Made by a program: the position numbers and the translations under genes
Origin: Litchfieldia salsa
Lineage (GTDB): Bacteria; Bacillota; Bacilli; Bacillales; Bacillaceae_L
Length of the DNA: 64,000 nucleotides
Direction of reading: 5' to 3'
Assembly (NCBI RefSeq): GCF_900104555.1
Contig: NZ_FNJU01000002.1
Location: forward strand, 310,001 to 374,000
The notes under the pieces: model-generated
Database searches by the model: none
Told to the model about the DNA's origin: nothing
What the model saw: only the letters and a program-made list of their open reading frames with translations
Shown here: piece after piece, positions 42,538-52,387 of the stretch
Layout of the letters: each line of letters opens with the position of its first letter
Position numbering within the stretch: the first letter of the stretch is position 1

Positions 42538-44007
42538 TTAGAAGTCAAATTTTGTTGCTTGGAATTTAACTGTACCATGCTTTGAAAAAAAGCGAATATC
42601 TCTACTATTTGCTTTAGGAAAGATCCGACTTGTGAAGACTTCTTGACCGTCATTCACAAAGATTTCTACTGATGAGATATCAACAAATAAATGGAGCTTT
42701 AGTTTATCTACAGCCATGCTGCACTGCCGTATCGCTCCATATTCCTTTCCCACTTCTTCGCCAGATAGTGAACGATCTAGCATTAACTTCCCCTTTAAGG
42801 AATCATATTTCAGCACCGTTTTTTCATCATCTGACGCCCGAAACTCAATTCCAAATTCCTCAGCATCATTGGCATAAAATTCACAGATTAGTTCATAGGA
42901 ATCACCTGAGAAATCATCAAATGATATAACTTGATTTTCAATTGTTCCGTTCACCCTCAATTCATCTTTCCTTAGTAATTGAAGTTCTTCCACCGGCTGT
43001 TGAATAAGCTTTCCATCTTTTAATGATAATTCTCTAGGTAAAGTTAAACAATGAGCCCATCCATCAGAATCTGTTGGATAATCAATCTCAGGTAACCCCA
43101 TCCATCCAACAAGCAACCGTCGCCCTTTACCATCAAGCATTGTTTGAGGAGCATAAAAATCAAATCCACGATCTAACTCATAAAACTCACCATGTTCAAA
43201 CTCTTTAGTTTCTAGATTTAGTTCTTCCCCGACAATATAACCAGATTGATAGATATTATTGAAGAAATCATCTTGTGGTGAAATACCTTGAGGAGAAAAC
43301 ACCAAACATCCTAGTCCATTAAGTTCAAAGTAATCAGGACATTCCCACATATACCCGAAATCTTCTAATCCTGTTTTTAGTTCACCTTCAAATTCCCATT
43401 CAGTTAGATTATCAGATTTATATAAAACAACGCAGCCGGTCTCGTCACTTCTTTGTGCACCTATAATCATGTAAAAGTTGTCTTCTTCCTTCCAAACTTT
43501 TGGATCACGGAAGTGGTCTGTATACCCAGCTGGAACTTTAGATATTACAGGATCATCAAGTTTTTTAATCTTTAAGGATTCATCCATTATGGCCAAGCAT
43601 TGGTAAGGCTTACGGTTCCAGTTCTGATCACGAGTATTCCCTGTGTAAAGCAGATGTAGTTTCCCTTCATATTCAATTGCGCTTCCAGAATATGATCCAT
43701 GAGATTCGAAGTATTCTCTAGGCTCAATGGCAATCCCCACATTTTCCCAGTTTACCAAATCCTTTGATTTTGTATGATACCAGTATTTCAACCCATGTAC
43801 TGGGCCTAGTGGAAACCATTGATAAAACAAGTGATATTCTCCATGGTAGAAAGAGAATCCATTTGGATCATTTAATAGGCCGGTAGTTGGTTGTATATGA
43901 AAGGTTTGTCTCCATTGAGAAGCATTCACCTTACTAGTTAGTTCATGCATTTCTGACTTACTTGCTTGCTCCAATCGTCTGTATCTGCTTTCTTTTGTCC
44001 ATTCCAA
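42538..44007 (-). CDS. scrB: sucrose-6-phosphate hydrolase (GH32)
   Basis: GH32 beta-fructosidase of 489 residues that splits sucrose 6-phosphate, made by the PTS, into glucose 6-phosphate and fructose. The nucleophile motif NDPNG, the FRDP motif and the acid/base ECPD are all present, followed by the C-terminal beta-sandwich. No signal peptide: intracellular. The start is TTG at 44007, 9 bases after AAGGAGG; a nearby ATG is out of frame. Second gene after scrA (117-base gap) and under the same operators. Confidence 0.94.
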   Translation of the reverse strand: MEWTKESRYRRLEQASKSEMHELTSKVNASQWRQTFHIQPTTGLLNDPNGFSFYHGEYHLFYQWFPLGPVHGLKYWYHTKSKDLVNWENVGIAIEPREYFESHGSYSGSAIEYEGKLHLLYTGNTRDQNWNRKPYQCLAIMDESLKIKKLDDPVISKVPAGYTDHFRDPKVWKEEDNFYMIIGAQRSDETGCVVLYKSDNLTEWEFEGELKTGLEDFGYMWECPDYFELNGLGCLVFSPQGISPQDDFFNNIYQSGYIVGEELNLETKEFEHGEFYELDRGFDFYAPQTMLDGKGRRLLVGWMGLPEIDYPTDSDGWAHCLTLPRELSLKDGKLIQQPVEELQLLRKDELRVNGTIENQVISFDDFSGDSYELICEFYANDAEEFGIEFRASDDEKTVLKYDSLKGKLMLDRSLSGEEVGKEYGAIRQCSMAVDKLKLHLFVDISSVEIFVNDGQEVFTSRIFPKANSRDIRFFSKHGTVKFQATKFDF

Positions 44008-44123
44008 TTGTTGTAACCTCCTTCAATCTGTAAACAAAAAGTGAGAACAGATTAGCGATTCTTCTCTAGACATACACATAGATTGTGATAATGCTAGATT
44101 CTATAGTAAAAGGGCTATATTTA

Positions 44124-45557
44124 TTAAGCTACTTTCTGTCCCTTTTTCACTTCTCTTTTTGCCAATATGAATGTAACTATAAATGCAACAGCAAAAGAGA
44201 TTAACATACCAATTACGTAAAATAGGATTGTATCAGGACGAATCGAGATGATTCCAGGTATTCCAGCTGCACCAAGTGCAATTGCTTTTGTCTTAAATAG
44301 TGTTACAAACGCAGAAGCGACTCCGGCTCCAACAATTGCTCCAATGAACGGATATCGAAGCTTTAAATTGATTCCAAACATTGCTGGCTCCGTAATACCA
44401 AGTAGTGCTGAAATACCTGCTGCTGAAGCAGTACCTTTTTGTTTCTTATCTCTAGAAGTTGCAAACACAGCAAGCGTTGCTGCTCCTTGAGCTACATTGG
44501 ACATCGCCGCAATAACAAAGATGAAAGATCCACCTGTCTTTGCTATATCAGCAAGAAGTTGTGTCTCTACAGCAATAAAACTATGATGCATTCCTGTAAT
44601 GACAATCGGTGCGTATGCTAAACCAAATAGAGCTCCACCAACAAACCCTGTTGAATCATACAACCAAACTAAACCGTCTGTTAATAGGTTTCCTGCAGAA
44701 CGTGTAAGTGGACCTACAACTGTAAAAGTCAATAATCCAGTTACAAAAATGGATAATAAAGGTGTAAGTAAAATATCTAATGCAGCAGGTACATATTTTC
44801 TTAACGTTGTTTCGATCTTAGCTAATATAAATGAAGCTGCTAGAACTGGCAGAACCGTTCCTTGGTAACCAATTTTTTCAATTTCAAAACCAAAAATAGT
44901 CCAAACAGGGATTTCTCCACTAACTAATGTAGCTCCATAATTCCAACCATTTAACAAATCAGGATGAACCATGAGCATTCCAAGTGTTGCTCCTAAATAA
45001 CCATTACCACCAAAACGTTGTGTAGCAGAGAACCCAATCAATATTGGCAAAAAGACAAATGCAGCATTTGCAAATGTATTAATCAGCGCAGCTAAATCAA
45101 CCATTCCTGGATTTGCTTCAACAATTGATTGTCCTTCTATAAATAAATCTTGTGCTGTTAATAAGTTATTAATTCCCATTAATAATCCACCTGCAACAAT
45201 GGCAGGTATAATTGGTACAAATATATCTGAAAGCATTTTAACAAATCGTTGAAGCGGATTCATTTTCTTTGCACCAGCACTCTTCACATCACTAGTAGAC
45301 ATATCTGAGAGCTCAGTTAATTTCCTCAACTCTTTGTAGACCTCATTAACTGTCCCGGTTCCAATAATGATTTGATATTGTCCTCCTGTTGAAAATGTCC
45401 CTTTTACAACATCCATTGAGTCTAGCTTTTCTTGATCAACCTTTCCCTCATCCTCTAATACAAGTCGTAATCTTGTTGCACAATGCGCTGCAGCATTTAT
45501 ATTATCTTTGCCACCAAGTGCAGCAAGAATGTCTTTTGCAACTTCCTTAAAGTTCAT
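44124..45557 (-). CDS. scrA: sucrose-specific PTS enzyme IIBC
   Basis: PTS permease of 477 residues: an N-terminal EIIB domain with phospho-Cys26 in [12 protein letters not shown], then an EIIC domain with about ten membrane helices ([12 protein letters not shown] and [12 protein letters not shown] are family marks). It imports sucrose as sucrose 6-phosphate. There is no fused or adjacent EIIA, so one is borrowed from elsewhere, as in other Bacillus sucrose systems. AGGAGGAG precedes the ATG. It is preceded by three near-palindromic operators. Confidence 0.92.
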   Translation of the reverse strand: MNFKEVAKDILAALGGKDNINAAAHCATRLRLVLEDEGKVDQEKLDSMDVVKGTFSTGGQYQIIIGTGTVNEVYKELRKLTELSDMSTSDVKSAGAKKMNPLQRFVKMLSDIFVPIIPAIVAGGLLMGINNLLTAQDLFIEGQSIVEANPGMVDLAALINTFANAAFVFLPILIGFSATQRFGGNGYLGATLGMLMVHPDLLNGWNYGATLVSGEIPVWTIFGFEIEKIGYQGTVLPVLAASFILAKIETTLRKYVPAALDILLTPLLSIFVTGLLTFTVVGPLTRSAGNLLTDGLVWLYDSTGFVGGALFGLAYAPIVITGMHHSFIAVETQLLADIAKTGGSFIFVIAAMSNVAQGAATLAVFATSRDKKQKGTASAAGISALLGITEPAMFGINLKLRYPFIGAIVGAGVASAFVTLFKTKAIALGAAGIPGIISIRPDTILFYVIGMLISFAVAFIVTFILAKREVKKGQKVA

Positions 45558-45616
45558 ATTGTACTCCTCCTACTTAATTTCTATTTTTCCCAATAATAAA
45601 ATATCACACTCTCAAC

Positions 45617-45710
45617 GGAACCGGTTCCAAATTAATCGAAATAAAAAACGCTTTCGGGAACCGGTTCCAAATTAAAGCATTTTTATGAAACCAGAAAAGG
45701 AACCGGTTTC
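45617..45710. promoter_or_regulatory. three ScrR-type operators in the scrA control region
   Basis: GGAACCGGTTCC occurs at 45617-45628 and 45657-45668, and GGAACCGGTTTC at 45699-45710. Centre-to-centre spacing is 40 and 42 bp, about four helix turns, allowing side-by-side binding or a small loop. The first overlaps a probable -35 (TTGGAA). A partial CcpA cre-like site, CGAAAGCGTTTT, lies between the first two. Confidence 0.88.
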
Positions 45711-45734
45711 ATAATTGAATTATATGATAGTGGA

Positions 45735-46712
45735 TTATTTTTTGTCAACACTTTCTCTCTCAATAAGCTCAAAGTTTGATAACGTTAATCTTTCAGTATC
45801 ATCACCTCTTATAAGTCTCAATACCTTTTTAGCTGCAATTACCCCAGCCTCCTTATAGAAAAATTTAACTGTAGTTACACCTGGATGCATCATCTCTGTC
45901 ACTTCATATCCACCAAATCCGGTGACTGAAATATCTTTAGGAACATCCATTCCTTTAGAATATGCCGCCTTCATCGCTCCAATTGCAAGATTGTCAGTAG
46001 CACAGACGATAATTGAAGGGTTAAATTCATCGATGATAGTAGGAACAATCTCTAGTGAACTTGAAATGTTAAAACCAGCCTCATAGTACTGTACATCACA
46101 GCTTATCTCACTAACCGCTTTTTGAAATCCTTCTTTTCTATTAATTCCAACAGCAATATCTTGCTGGGATACACCAAGGTAAGCAATTTTACGATGACCC
46201 TTTGAAAGTACATATTTCCCCAAGTGATAAGCAGCCTCAAAATCATTGTGAATTAAACTATATACTTTTTCATGTTGTTGTCCTACTAATAAAACTGGGA
46301 CTTCTACTTGAGTAAACGCTTCAAGATGTTCATCAGTAATTTGTGTAGCTAGTAAAATAATACCGGCTACCTTTTGTTTGGCAAGTGTGTAAATATTATC
46401 AATTTCACGTTCTAAATTTTGACTTGTATTTGAGACTAGCATTTGAAAGTTCTGCTCTCTTAATTGTTCATCAATTCCTATAAGTGTTCGTGATGTCGCG
46501 TAAGAATCTAAACGTGGTACAATCGTACCAATGATATTAGTTTTCTTCGCTTTTAAGCTTTGAGCAAAAGCATTCGGGCTATATCCTGTATCATTCATTA
46601 TTTGCTCAATTTTTTTCTTTGTATCTTCACTAATTGAACCATTATTTAAATAACGCGAGACAGTGCTCTTAGCTACCCCCGCTTTTTTTGCTATATCTGC
46701 AATTGTAAGCAT
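45735..46712 (-). CDS. scrR: LacI-family sucrose operon repressor
   Basis: Repressor of 325 residues: LacI-type HTH at residues 3-22 (TIADIAKKAGVAKSTVSRYL), hinge, and a periplasmic-binding-like sensor domain with ICATDNLAIGAMKAA and VTGFGG. It lies directly upstream of scrA on the same strand, with GGAACCGGTTCC operators between, so it is almost certainly the sucrose (or fructose) responsive repressor ScrR. GGAG lies 8 bases before the ATG. Confidence 0.92.
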   Translation of the reverse strand: MLTIADIAKKAGVAKSTVSRYLNNGSISEDTKKKIEQIMNDTGYSPNAFAQSLKAKKTNIIGTIVPRLDSYATSRTLIGIDEQLREQNFQMLVSNTSQNLEREIDNIYTLAKQKVAGIILLATQITDEHLEAFTQVEVPVLLVGQQHEKVYSLIHNDFEAAYHLGKYVLSKGHRKIAYLGVSQQDIAVGINRKEGFQKAVSEISCDVQYYEAGFNISSSLEIVPTIIDEFNPSIIVCATDNLAIGAMKAAYSKGMDVPKDISVTGFGGYEVTEMMHPGVTTVKFFYKEAGVIAAKKVLRLIRGDDTERLTLSNFELIERESVDKK

Positions 46713-46822
46713 TTCCTCAACTCCGTATACTACAACCTTTACTCAATTATACACTTTTTTCCTGCTAATCGTATCATTTCCCTTATTATTAGAAATTGAA
46801 AAAATATGAATAAATTAATTTA

Positions 46823-46857
46823 AAAAGCCGAAGTTTAGTTATCAACCGACGGCTTTT
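46823..46857 (-). terminator. terminator beyond the repeat, downstream of the GGDEF/EAL gene
   Basis: AAAAGCCG and CGGCTTTT pair and are followed by U on the minus strand. It lies between scrR and the repeat copy B. Confidence 0.75.
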
Positions 46858-46900
46858 CAATTGTAGATAATTATGAAAAGTTTCCATATATTTAATCTTT

Positions 46901-47109
46901 TGCTGTTTTCGTATAGATTCTTGCTTTCAAAACCACAGGCTGAATACACTCCGCGTCCGGCGGGTGACCAGTGAGCCTCCTCGTCGCTACTGCTCCTGTG
47001 GGGTCTCACTTTGGCCACTGTTCTGAGCAGGAGTCTACGTGTATTCAGCCTGCTTATAACTGTCATTTCAGTATATATGTCTAAAACAACAAACTTTGAG
47101 AAAACAGTC
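46901..47109. repeat. 209-bp palindromic repeat with terminal inverted repeats, copy B
   Basis: Close copy of 21893-22100. The ends are TGCTGTTTTC and GAAAACAGTC (each one base from copy A). The inner GGCTGAATACAC/GTGTATTCAGCC stem is identical. The central arm differs where copy A has CCCACAGGAG (here GAGCAGGAG). A minus-strand reading frame across it has no ribosome site and is not a gene. Confidence 0.9.
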
Positions 47110-47128
47110 TTTTAAATATAAGGATTTT

Positions 47129-50110
47129 CTATTTCCTTACAAGTACCCGCCGAAATAACTCTTCAATCTCCTGGACCGGTAATGGTTTACTAATGTGATA
47201 GCCTTGGATGTAATCTGCTTTTAACTCTCTTAGGACATCCATTTGTTCACCTCTTTCCACTCCCTCTGCCACGACTTTTATAGACAGGATATGAGACATC
47301 GTGATAATTGCTTGAACAATTGAACTACGCTTTATATCATCTGTGACATCATCAATAAACGATTTATCAATCTTTAAAGTTTGGATGGGCAATTCCCTTA
47401 ACAAGGATAATGATGAAAATCCTGTACCAAAGTCATCCATGGAAATACTTAGACCAAGATCTATTAGCTCTTTAAGAATTTTTTTACTTAAGATTAAATC
47501 TTTTAACATCGTACTTTCTGTAATTTCTAGACATAAATCATTTGGATAACAACCGGTTTTATCAAGAATATTTTTAATAGACTGTACGAAGTTTGTATGA
47601 TTAAGTTGTTTAGATGAAATATTGACATTTATCTTTACCCCGGGAAACCCCATGTCTCTCCATGTCTTATTTGTTGCACAAACCTCCTCAAGAACCCACT
47701 CACCTATAGGTATAATTAATCCAGTCTCTTCTGCAACTGGAATAAAGTCCATAGGCATCACCATCCCGAATTCAGAAGAATTCCACCGTAATAATGCCTC
47801 AACACCAATAATATTTCCTACTTCCATTGAATAGAGGGGTTGGTAATGAATTAAGAACTCATTTCTCTCAAGTGCCTTTCTTAATTGTTTTTCAATATTA
47901 ACACGCTTGGAGTTATGGTTATTTATCTCATTACTAAAAAGCTGGAGTCGATTTCTTCCCTGAGATTTAGCATTATACATTGCAATATCAGCTTGTAGAA
48001 TAATCGTTTCTGCATCAAGACCGTTATCAGGAAAAATACTTAATCCAAGACTTGTCGAAATGTGATATTCTCGGTCTTCATCACAAAAAGGCTCTCTCAA
48101 TAAAGTTACAATTCTCGTTCCAAGTGTATAAACCTCATCAAAATTTGAATCGAAAGGAATTGCAATAATGAACTCATCTCCACCCAACCTCGCTATAACA
48201 TAGCTTTCTTTTGCAATCCCCAGAACTCTCCTAGCTACATGTCGAAGTAATCTATCTCCTGTCTGATGACCATAACTATCATTTATCACCTTAAATCGAT
48301 CAATATCAAATAATAAAATGGCAACCTTACCATTATTTTTCTTCGCTTCGTCTAGTAAAATAGGTAACTTCTCCTCGAAATATAATCGATTAGAGAGCCC
48401 TGTTAATGTATCCTTATAAGCTAATTGATAAATTTTTTCCTCTACTTTTTTCCTTTCGGTAATATCCATTATTGATCCTATTATTTCGTTCACATTTCCA
48501 AATGTATCTATGAGAGCTTGTCCTGTAATGTACATCCAAATATAGTATCCTTCTGTATGAAGAATTCTACATTCAACTTCAAAAGGTTTTCCTTCCGCAA
48601 TATGATGTTTAAAACAATCTTTTACATGTAAATAATCCTTGGGATGAATCAATTCAATGAATTTCGATAATGATATTTCAAAGTTGTTTATTGAATAACC
48701 AAGGGTTCTATTAATTCCGCCCCGGATCGACAATTGTTTTGTTTTATAGTCCAATCCCCAAATTCCGTCATACATAATATTTGATATAAGTTCCAGCTGT
48801 TTAGAATATGACTTTATTTCTTCATTCATATTGGCTCTAATTAAGGCTGCTGCAAAAAAATTAGCTAGCTGATAGGTCATATTTAACGGAGTAACCTGAG
48901 TTGTAATATCTGATAAGCCTACGAATCCGAATACTCCTAATTCTTTTTCTTCTTGAGTAATCGGAATAACAATTATTACATTCTCCTCTTTTAAAAAAGA
49001 GTCATTAAGTATCATTTCCTTCAACGGAAATAATTCCGGGAGACAATTACTTGAATGAGTAATATCATGTTTATTTTCATCTGAGTTTTTTTCATACACA
49101 CTTACAGAAAGTTCACCTTCATGACTCTTGTCCCACAACCCTAATAGCACTTGACTAAAGGGTGTATGGTTTAACCAATCCATTTCTGTAAGACCCTTAT
49201 AATCGTAGGATTGCATTAATTGTCCTAAATTAAAATTTCGAGATACCATATTACTCAAAAAATTAATAGTATCAGAAGTATTTTTTAACGGTAATTCGTT
49301 CAACACTTTCTGGCACCCACAACTTTCCCGGAAGATTGGAAATGCTGATACAAGAGAGGAAATGGTCGTATCATTTTCTTCATTCAATATATCAAACAAG
49401 ACAGAAACAGCTCTTTCACCAACCTCGAAAACTGGTAGGTGTATTGTAGACAAGGATGGCGTACTCTCGATCGCAGTTGGATTATCATCAAATCCAATTA
49501 TGGCGAGATCATTGGGAATCTCTAGATTATGTTGTTTAATATAATGAATTAATTCATTAGCAACAGTATCATTTACACAAACAACACCAGTGCATGGTAT
49601 TTGAGCAGTAACCATTCTTTCAACAATTTCTTTAATACTATGTTTTTGGGTATTATAGAACCAAGAATTTTCATAATCAATACCATGAACTGCTAATGCG
49701 TTAACATAACCTTGGAAACGTCGCTTGGCATCATGAAAATAATAATCACCGACATAAGCAATTTGTTTATGCCCATGCATGACCAAATGTTCTATAGCGC
49801 TTCCCATCATTTCTTCATTATTGATATTAATCTTAATATCACAATCTAACAATGTGTTAATGCCTATAATAGGTGCTCCTAGTTTTTTTAACTCTTTTAA
49901 ATAATGCTCATCAACAGCATCCATTATAACAATCCAACCGTCAACAATCTCTGAACCATACATCCGAGAATAGTTGCTCGCAGATGTCCCTATTACTACA
50001 ACTTTCGCATCGTATTCTCTTGCCTTTTCCGAAATGCTTATTAATAGATTTCCGAAATAAAATCCATCTAAAATAGGTGTTAACACACCAATTATTTTTT
50101 CTGTTCTCAT
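47129..50110 (-). CDS. LacI-type sensor-GAF-PAS-GGDEF-EAL c-di-GMP enzyme
   Basis: Protein of 993 residues with an unusual order: (1) a LacI/periplasmic-binding-like ligand domain (about 3-265; IIGVLTPILDGFYFGNLL, VVCVNDTVANELIHY, IGFDDNPTAI) with no HTH and no signal peptide; (2) a CGC motif (264-266) and a GAF-like region (to about 430); (3) a PAS domain (445-560); (4) GGDEF (motif GGDEF at 643-647, intact) without a clear RxxD inhibitory site; (5) EAL (GVEALLRW at 770-777, later DDFGTGFSSL). It could both make and break c-di-GMP in response to a cytoplasmic sugar-like ligand. The start at 50110 follows AAGGGTGG; the frame continues to 50161 without support. It lies between scrR and a chemoreceptor. 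Confidence 0.87.
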   Translation of the reverse strand: MRTEKIIGVLTPILDGFYFGNLLISISEKAREYDAKVVVIGTSASNYSRMYGSEIVDGWIVIMDAVDEHYLKELKKLGAPIIGINTLLDCDIKININNEEMMGSAIEHLVMHGHKQIAYVGDYYFHDAKRRFQGYVNALAVHGIDYENSWFYNTQKHSIKEIVERMVTAQIPCTGVVCVNDTVANELIHYIKQHNLEIPNDLAIIGFDDNPTAIESTPSLSTIHLPVFEVGERAVSVLFDILNEENDTTISSLVSAFPIFRESCGCQKVLNELPLKNTSDTINFLSNMVSRNFNLGQLMQSYDYKGLTEMDWLNHTPFSQVLLGLWDKSHEGELSVSVYEKNSDENKHDITHSSNCLPELFPLKEMILNDSFLKEENVIIVIPITQEEKELGVFGFVGLSDITTQVTPLNMTYQLANFFAAALIRANMNEEIKSYSKQLELISNIMYDGIWGLDYKTKQLSIRGGINRTLGYSINNFEISLSKFIELIHPKDYLHVKDCFKHHIAEGKPFEVECRILHTEGYYIWMYITGQALIDTFGNVNEIIGSIMDITERKKVEEKIYQLAYKDTLTGLSNRLYFEEKLPILLDEAKKNNGKVAILLFDIDRFKVINDSYGHQTGDRLLRHVARRVLGIAKESYVIARLGGDEFIIAIPFDSNFDEVYTLGTRIVTLLREPFCDEDREYHISTSLGLSIFPDNGLDAETIILQADIAMYNAKSQGRNRLQLFSNEINNHNSKRVNIEKQLRKALERNEFLIHYQPLYSMEVGNIIGVEALLRWNSSEFGMVMPMDFIPVAEETGLIIPIGEWVLEEVCATNKTWRDMGFPGVKINVNISSKQLNHTNFVQSIKNILDKTGCYPNDLCLEITESTMLKDLILSKKILKELIDLGLSISMDDFGTGFSSLSLLRELPIQTLKIDKSFIDDVTDDIKRSSIVQAIITMSHILSIKVVAEGVERGEQMDVLRELKADYIQGYHISKPLPVQEIEELFRRVLVRK

Positions 50111-50318
50111 TGGTTCCACCCTTGATGTTTTATTATTAAAAAAGAGATTAATTCTAATCATTATCTTACAACCACTTTATTAAACGCTTTCATTTTTGCG
50201 GATTAAAGGTTTGATTTATCCGATGTTTGATAAATCTATTTACAATTAATTGGATGAAAGATAGGACAAATACGACATTAACCAATCATAAGAATCCTAT
50301 CTATTCAGTCTCATATAA

Positions 50319-52091
50319 TCACAACTTAAATTTGCCTACTACCTCTTTCAATCTTTCTGATAATTCGGTAAGTTCTCTGGCGTTATTTGCAACTTCTTCC
50401 ATCGAGCTACTTGATTGTTCAGTTGTTGCGGAAATTTCTTCAACTCCAGCAGCTGATTCTTGAGAAATAGCTGCAATTTCCTGTATAGAATTGTTCATTT
50501 CTTGACTGGTAGTAGAAAAGTTAGATAAATGTTCTGTAACAGTTTGAATATTGGTAACCATGTTAGTAACAGCTTGACTAATTTGGTTGAATGTTTTTCC
50601 AGTTGTTATGATTTGATTAGTACCTTCTTCTACCTCTGTATATCCGCTTTTTAATGATTCCGTAACAACATCAGTTTCTCCTTGAATACTTTTTACTATA
50701 ATCGTTATATCATTTACAGACAACCTAACTTGCTCTGAAAGTTTTCGAACCTCATCAGCAACTACCGCAAATCCTTTACCATGTTCACCAGCACGAGCTG
50801 CTTCAATCGCTGCATTTAAAGCTAATAAGTTTGTCTGATCTGCAATACCTTTGATCACAGACACCAATTTTGAGATTTCTAAAGACTGTTTATCTAACCC
50901 TTTTACTTTTTGTACTGCTTGATTAACAATCTCATCTATTTTTGTCATTTGCTTTATTGATGCATCCATTAAGCTAGTTCCATCTTCTGTCATACCTAGG
51001 ACATTTCGAGAAGACATATATATATGTTCGCCATTCTCATTAGCTTCACTTACCTTTTCTGTAAATGTGCCCATCATAAAGGATAGCTTACTCACATGAT
51101 CTGCTTGTAATTCTGTACCTGAAGCTATCTCCTGCATAGTAGAAGCTACCTGCTCAGTTCCTACTTTTACTTCATTTGCAGATAGAGTCAGTATTTCACT
51201 CTGATTGTTAACAGTCTCAGAAATATCAAAAATTTGTTGAATCATTTCGCGCAAATTAACACTCATTGTATTCATAGCAAAAGCAATTCGGCCAATTTCA
51301 TCCTTACCATTGTATTCAATGTTTTGTATAGTAAGATCTCCGTTTGCAATTTTGTTACTAACCTCAACAACTTCGTTTAAGTTCCGGGTAATTATTTTGC
51401 TTAATAAGAGTAGAAGAATCGTTCCAATTATAATTGAAACAACCATCGATATAACTAAAGTAAATAGTGTAACACGTTGACTTTCTTCCACTTGATCAAC
51501 CGCAAGCTGGCTCTCTTGATTTACAAGTTCACGAAGCATATCTAAAACAGAGGCTGCTTCTAATTGTAACAACTCCACCTCTTTAGCTGCTCTTTTCGCT
51601 GTTACATAGTCACTAGCTTCTACCGCTGGTATAATTACTTGGGTAAATTTCTGATTAATAGATACATTAACAGTTACCATTTGATTAAACAATGTAATCT
51701 GTTCCTCTTTATCCATTTCTGGCTTTATTTCTTCAGCGATTGAATCAAACTGAGATAGATATCCCTCATATTCACTTATATATGTTTTAGTTGAGTAGTG
51801 GACAAAATTTGAAATTCTCAAACCCATCGATTGGGTCAAATTATTCATTTCGGCAATGTTCATTGCTCGGTCTGCCCTTCGGTCTAGAGCCTCTACATTA
51901 TCACCAATTTCAGTAATAAGCTTTGTTACATATATAGTGGACATTCCAAATAAAAGAAAGATAATAGCCATAACTAAACCGTATTTTTTGCCAATGTTAA
52001 AATTCTTTATCATATCGTTTTTGACTCTTTTTCTTTTAAAAAAAGAAATAGCTTTTCTCATTTTCCTCAAATAGTCTGTTTTTTCTCTCAT
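50319..52091 (-). CDS. methyl-accepting chemotaxis protein
   Basis: Chemoreceptor of 590 residues: a basic cytoplasmic start, membrane helix 1 ([18 protein letters not shown]), a four-helix-bundle-type external sensor of about 150 residues, membrane helix 2, a HAMP domain ([13 protein letters not shown]), and a signalling domain with the hairpin tip [19 protein letters not shown]. It relays ligand binding to CheA. The ligand is unknown. The ATG at 52091 follows GGGGGAT. It lies directly upstream of the c-di-GMP gene on the same strand. Confidence 0.92.
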   Translation of the reverse strand: MREKTDYLRKMRKAISFFKRKRVKNDMIKNFNIGKKYGLVMAIIFLLFGMSTIYVTKLITEIGDNVEALDRRADRAMNIAEMNNLTQSMGLRISNFVHYSTKTYISEYEGYLSQFDSIAEEIKPEMDKEEQITLFNQMVTVNVSINQKFTQVIIPAVEASDYVTAKRAAKEVELLQLEAASVLDMLRELVNQESQLAVDQVEESQRVTLFTLVISMVVSIIIGTILLLLLSKIITRNLNEVVEVSNKIANGDLTIQNIEYNGKDEIGRIAFAMNTMSVNLREMIQQIFDISETVNNQSEILTLSANEVKVGTEQVASTMQEIASGTELQADHVSKLSFMMGTFTEKVSEANENGEHIYMSSRNVLGMTEDGTSLMDASIKQMTKIDEIVNQAVQKVKGLDKQSLEISKLVSVIKGIADQTNLLALNAAIEAARAGEHGKGFAVVADEVRKLSEQVRLSVNDITIIVKSIQGETDVVTESLKSGYTEVEEGTNQIITTGKTFNQISQAVTNMVTNIQTVTEHLSNFSTTSQEMNNSIQEIAAISQESAAGVEEISATTEQSSSSMEEVANNARELTELSERLKEVVGKFKL

Positions 52092-52340
52092 GACAATCCC
52101 CCATTTGTACGTACATATATAATATTCACTATCAAAAAACACAAAAAACTGAAAGCGATTTCATAAATGTTTTTCGTTGAATACTCACCCTTCCATCTGA
52201 TATGTATATTAATTAAATATATTAACTTCATAATCTATAATAGTATAAATCGGAATCAAATTACAACAAAAATCGACAAAATGTCCGTACAAGTTTTCTA
52301 TAAATGAACTTTTTGTGAGAGGTAAATATTTCTAAATAAA

Positions 52341-52376
52341 TAAAAAAGGCTATCTAAGGTATACCTTAGATAGCCA
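52341..52376 (-). terminator. terminator of the serine hydrolase/GH127 pair
   Basis: A perfect 28-base palindrome (GGCTATCTAAGGTA and its complement, 52348-52375) followed by six U on the minus strand. Confidence 0.9.
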
Positions 52377-52387
52377 CTTAGCCAAAT

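Noticed and set aside
46857-47066. 69-residue minus-strand frame over repeat copy B
   Set aside because: It lies almost wholly in the repeat, has no ribosome site and arises from the palindrome.
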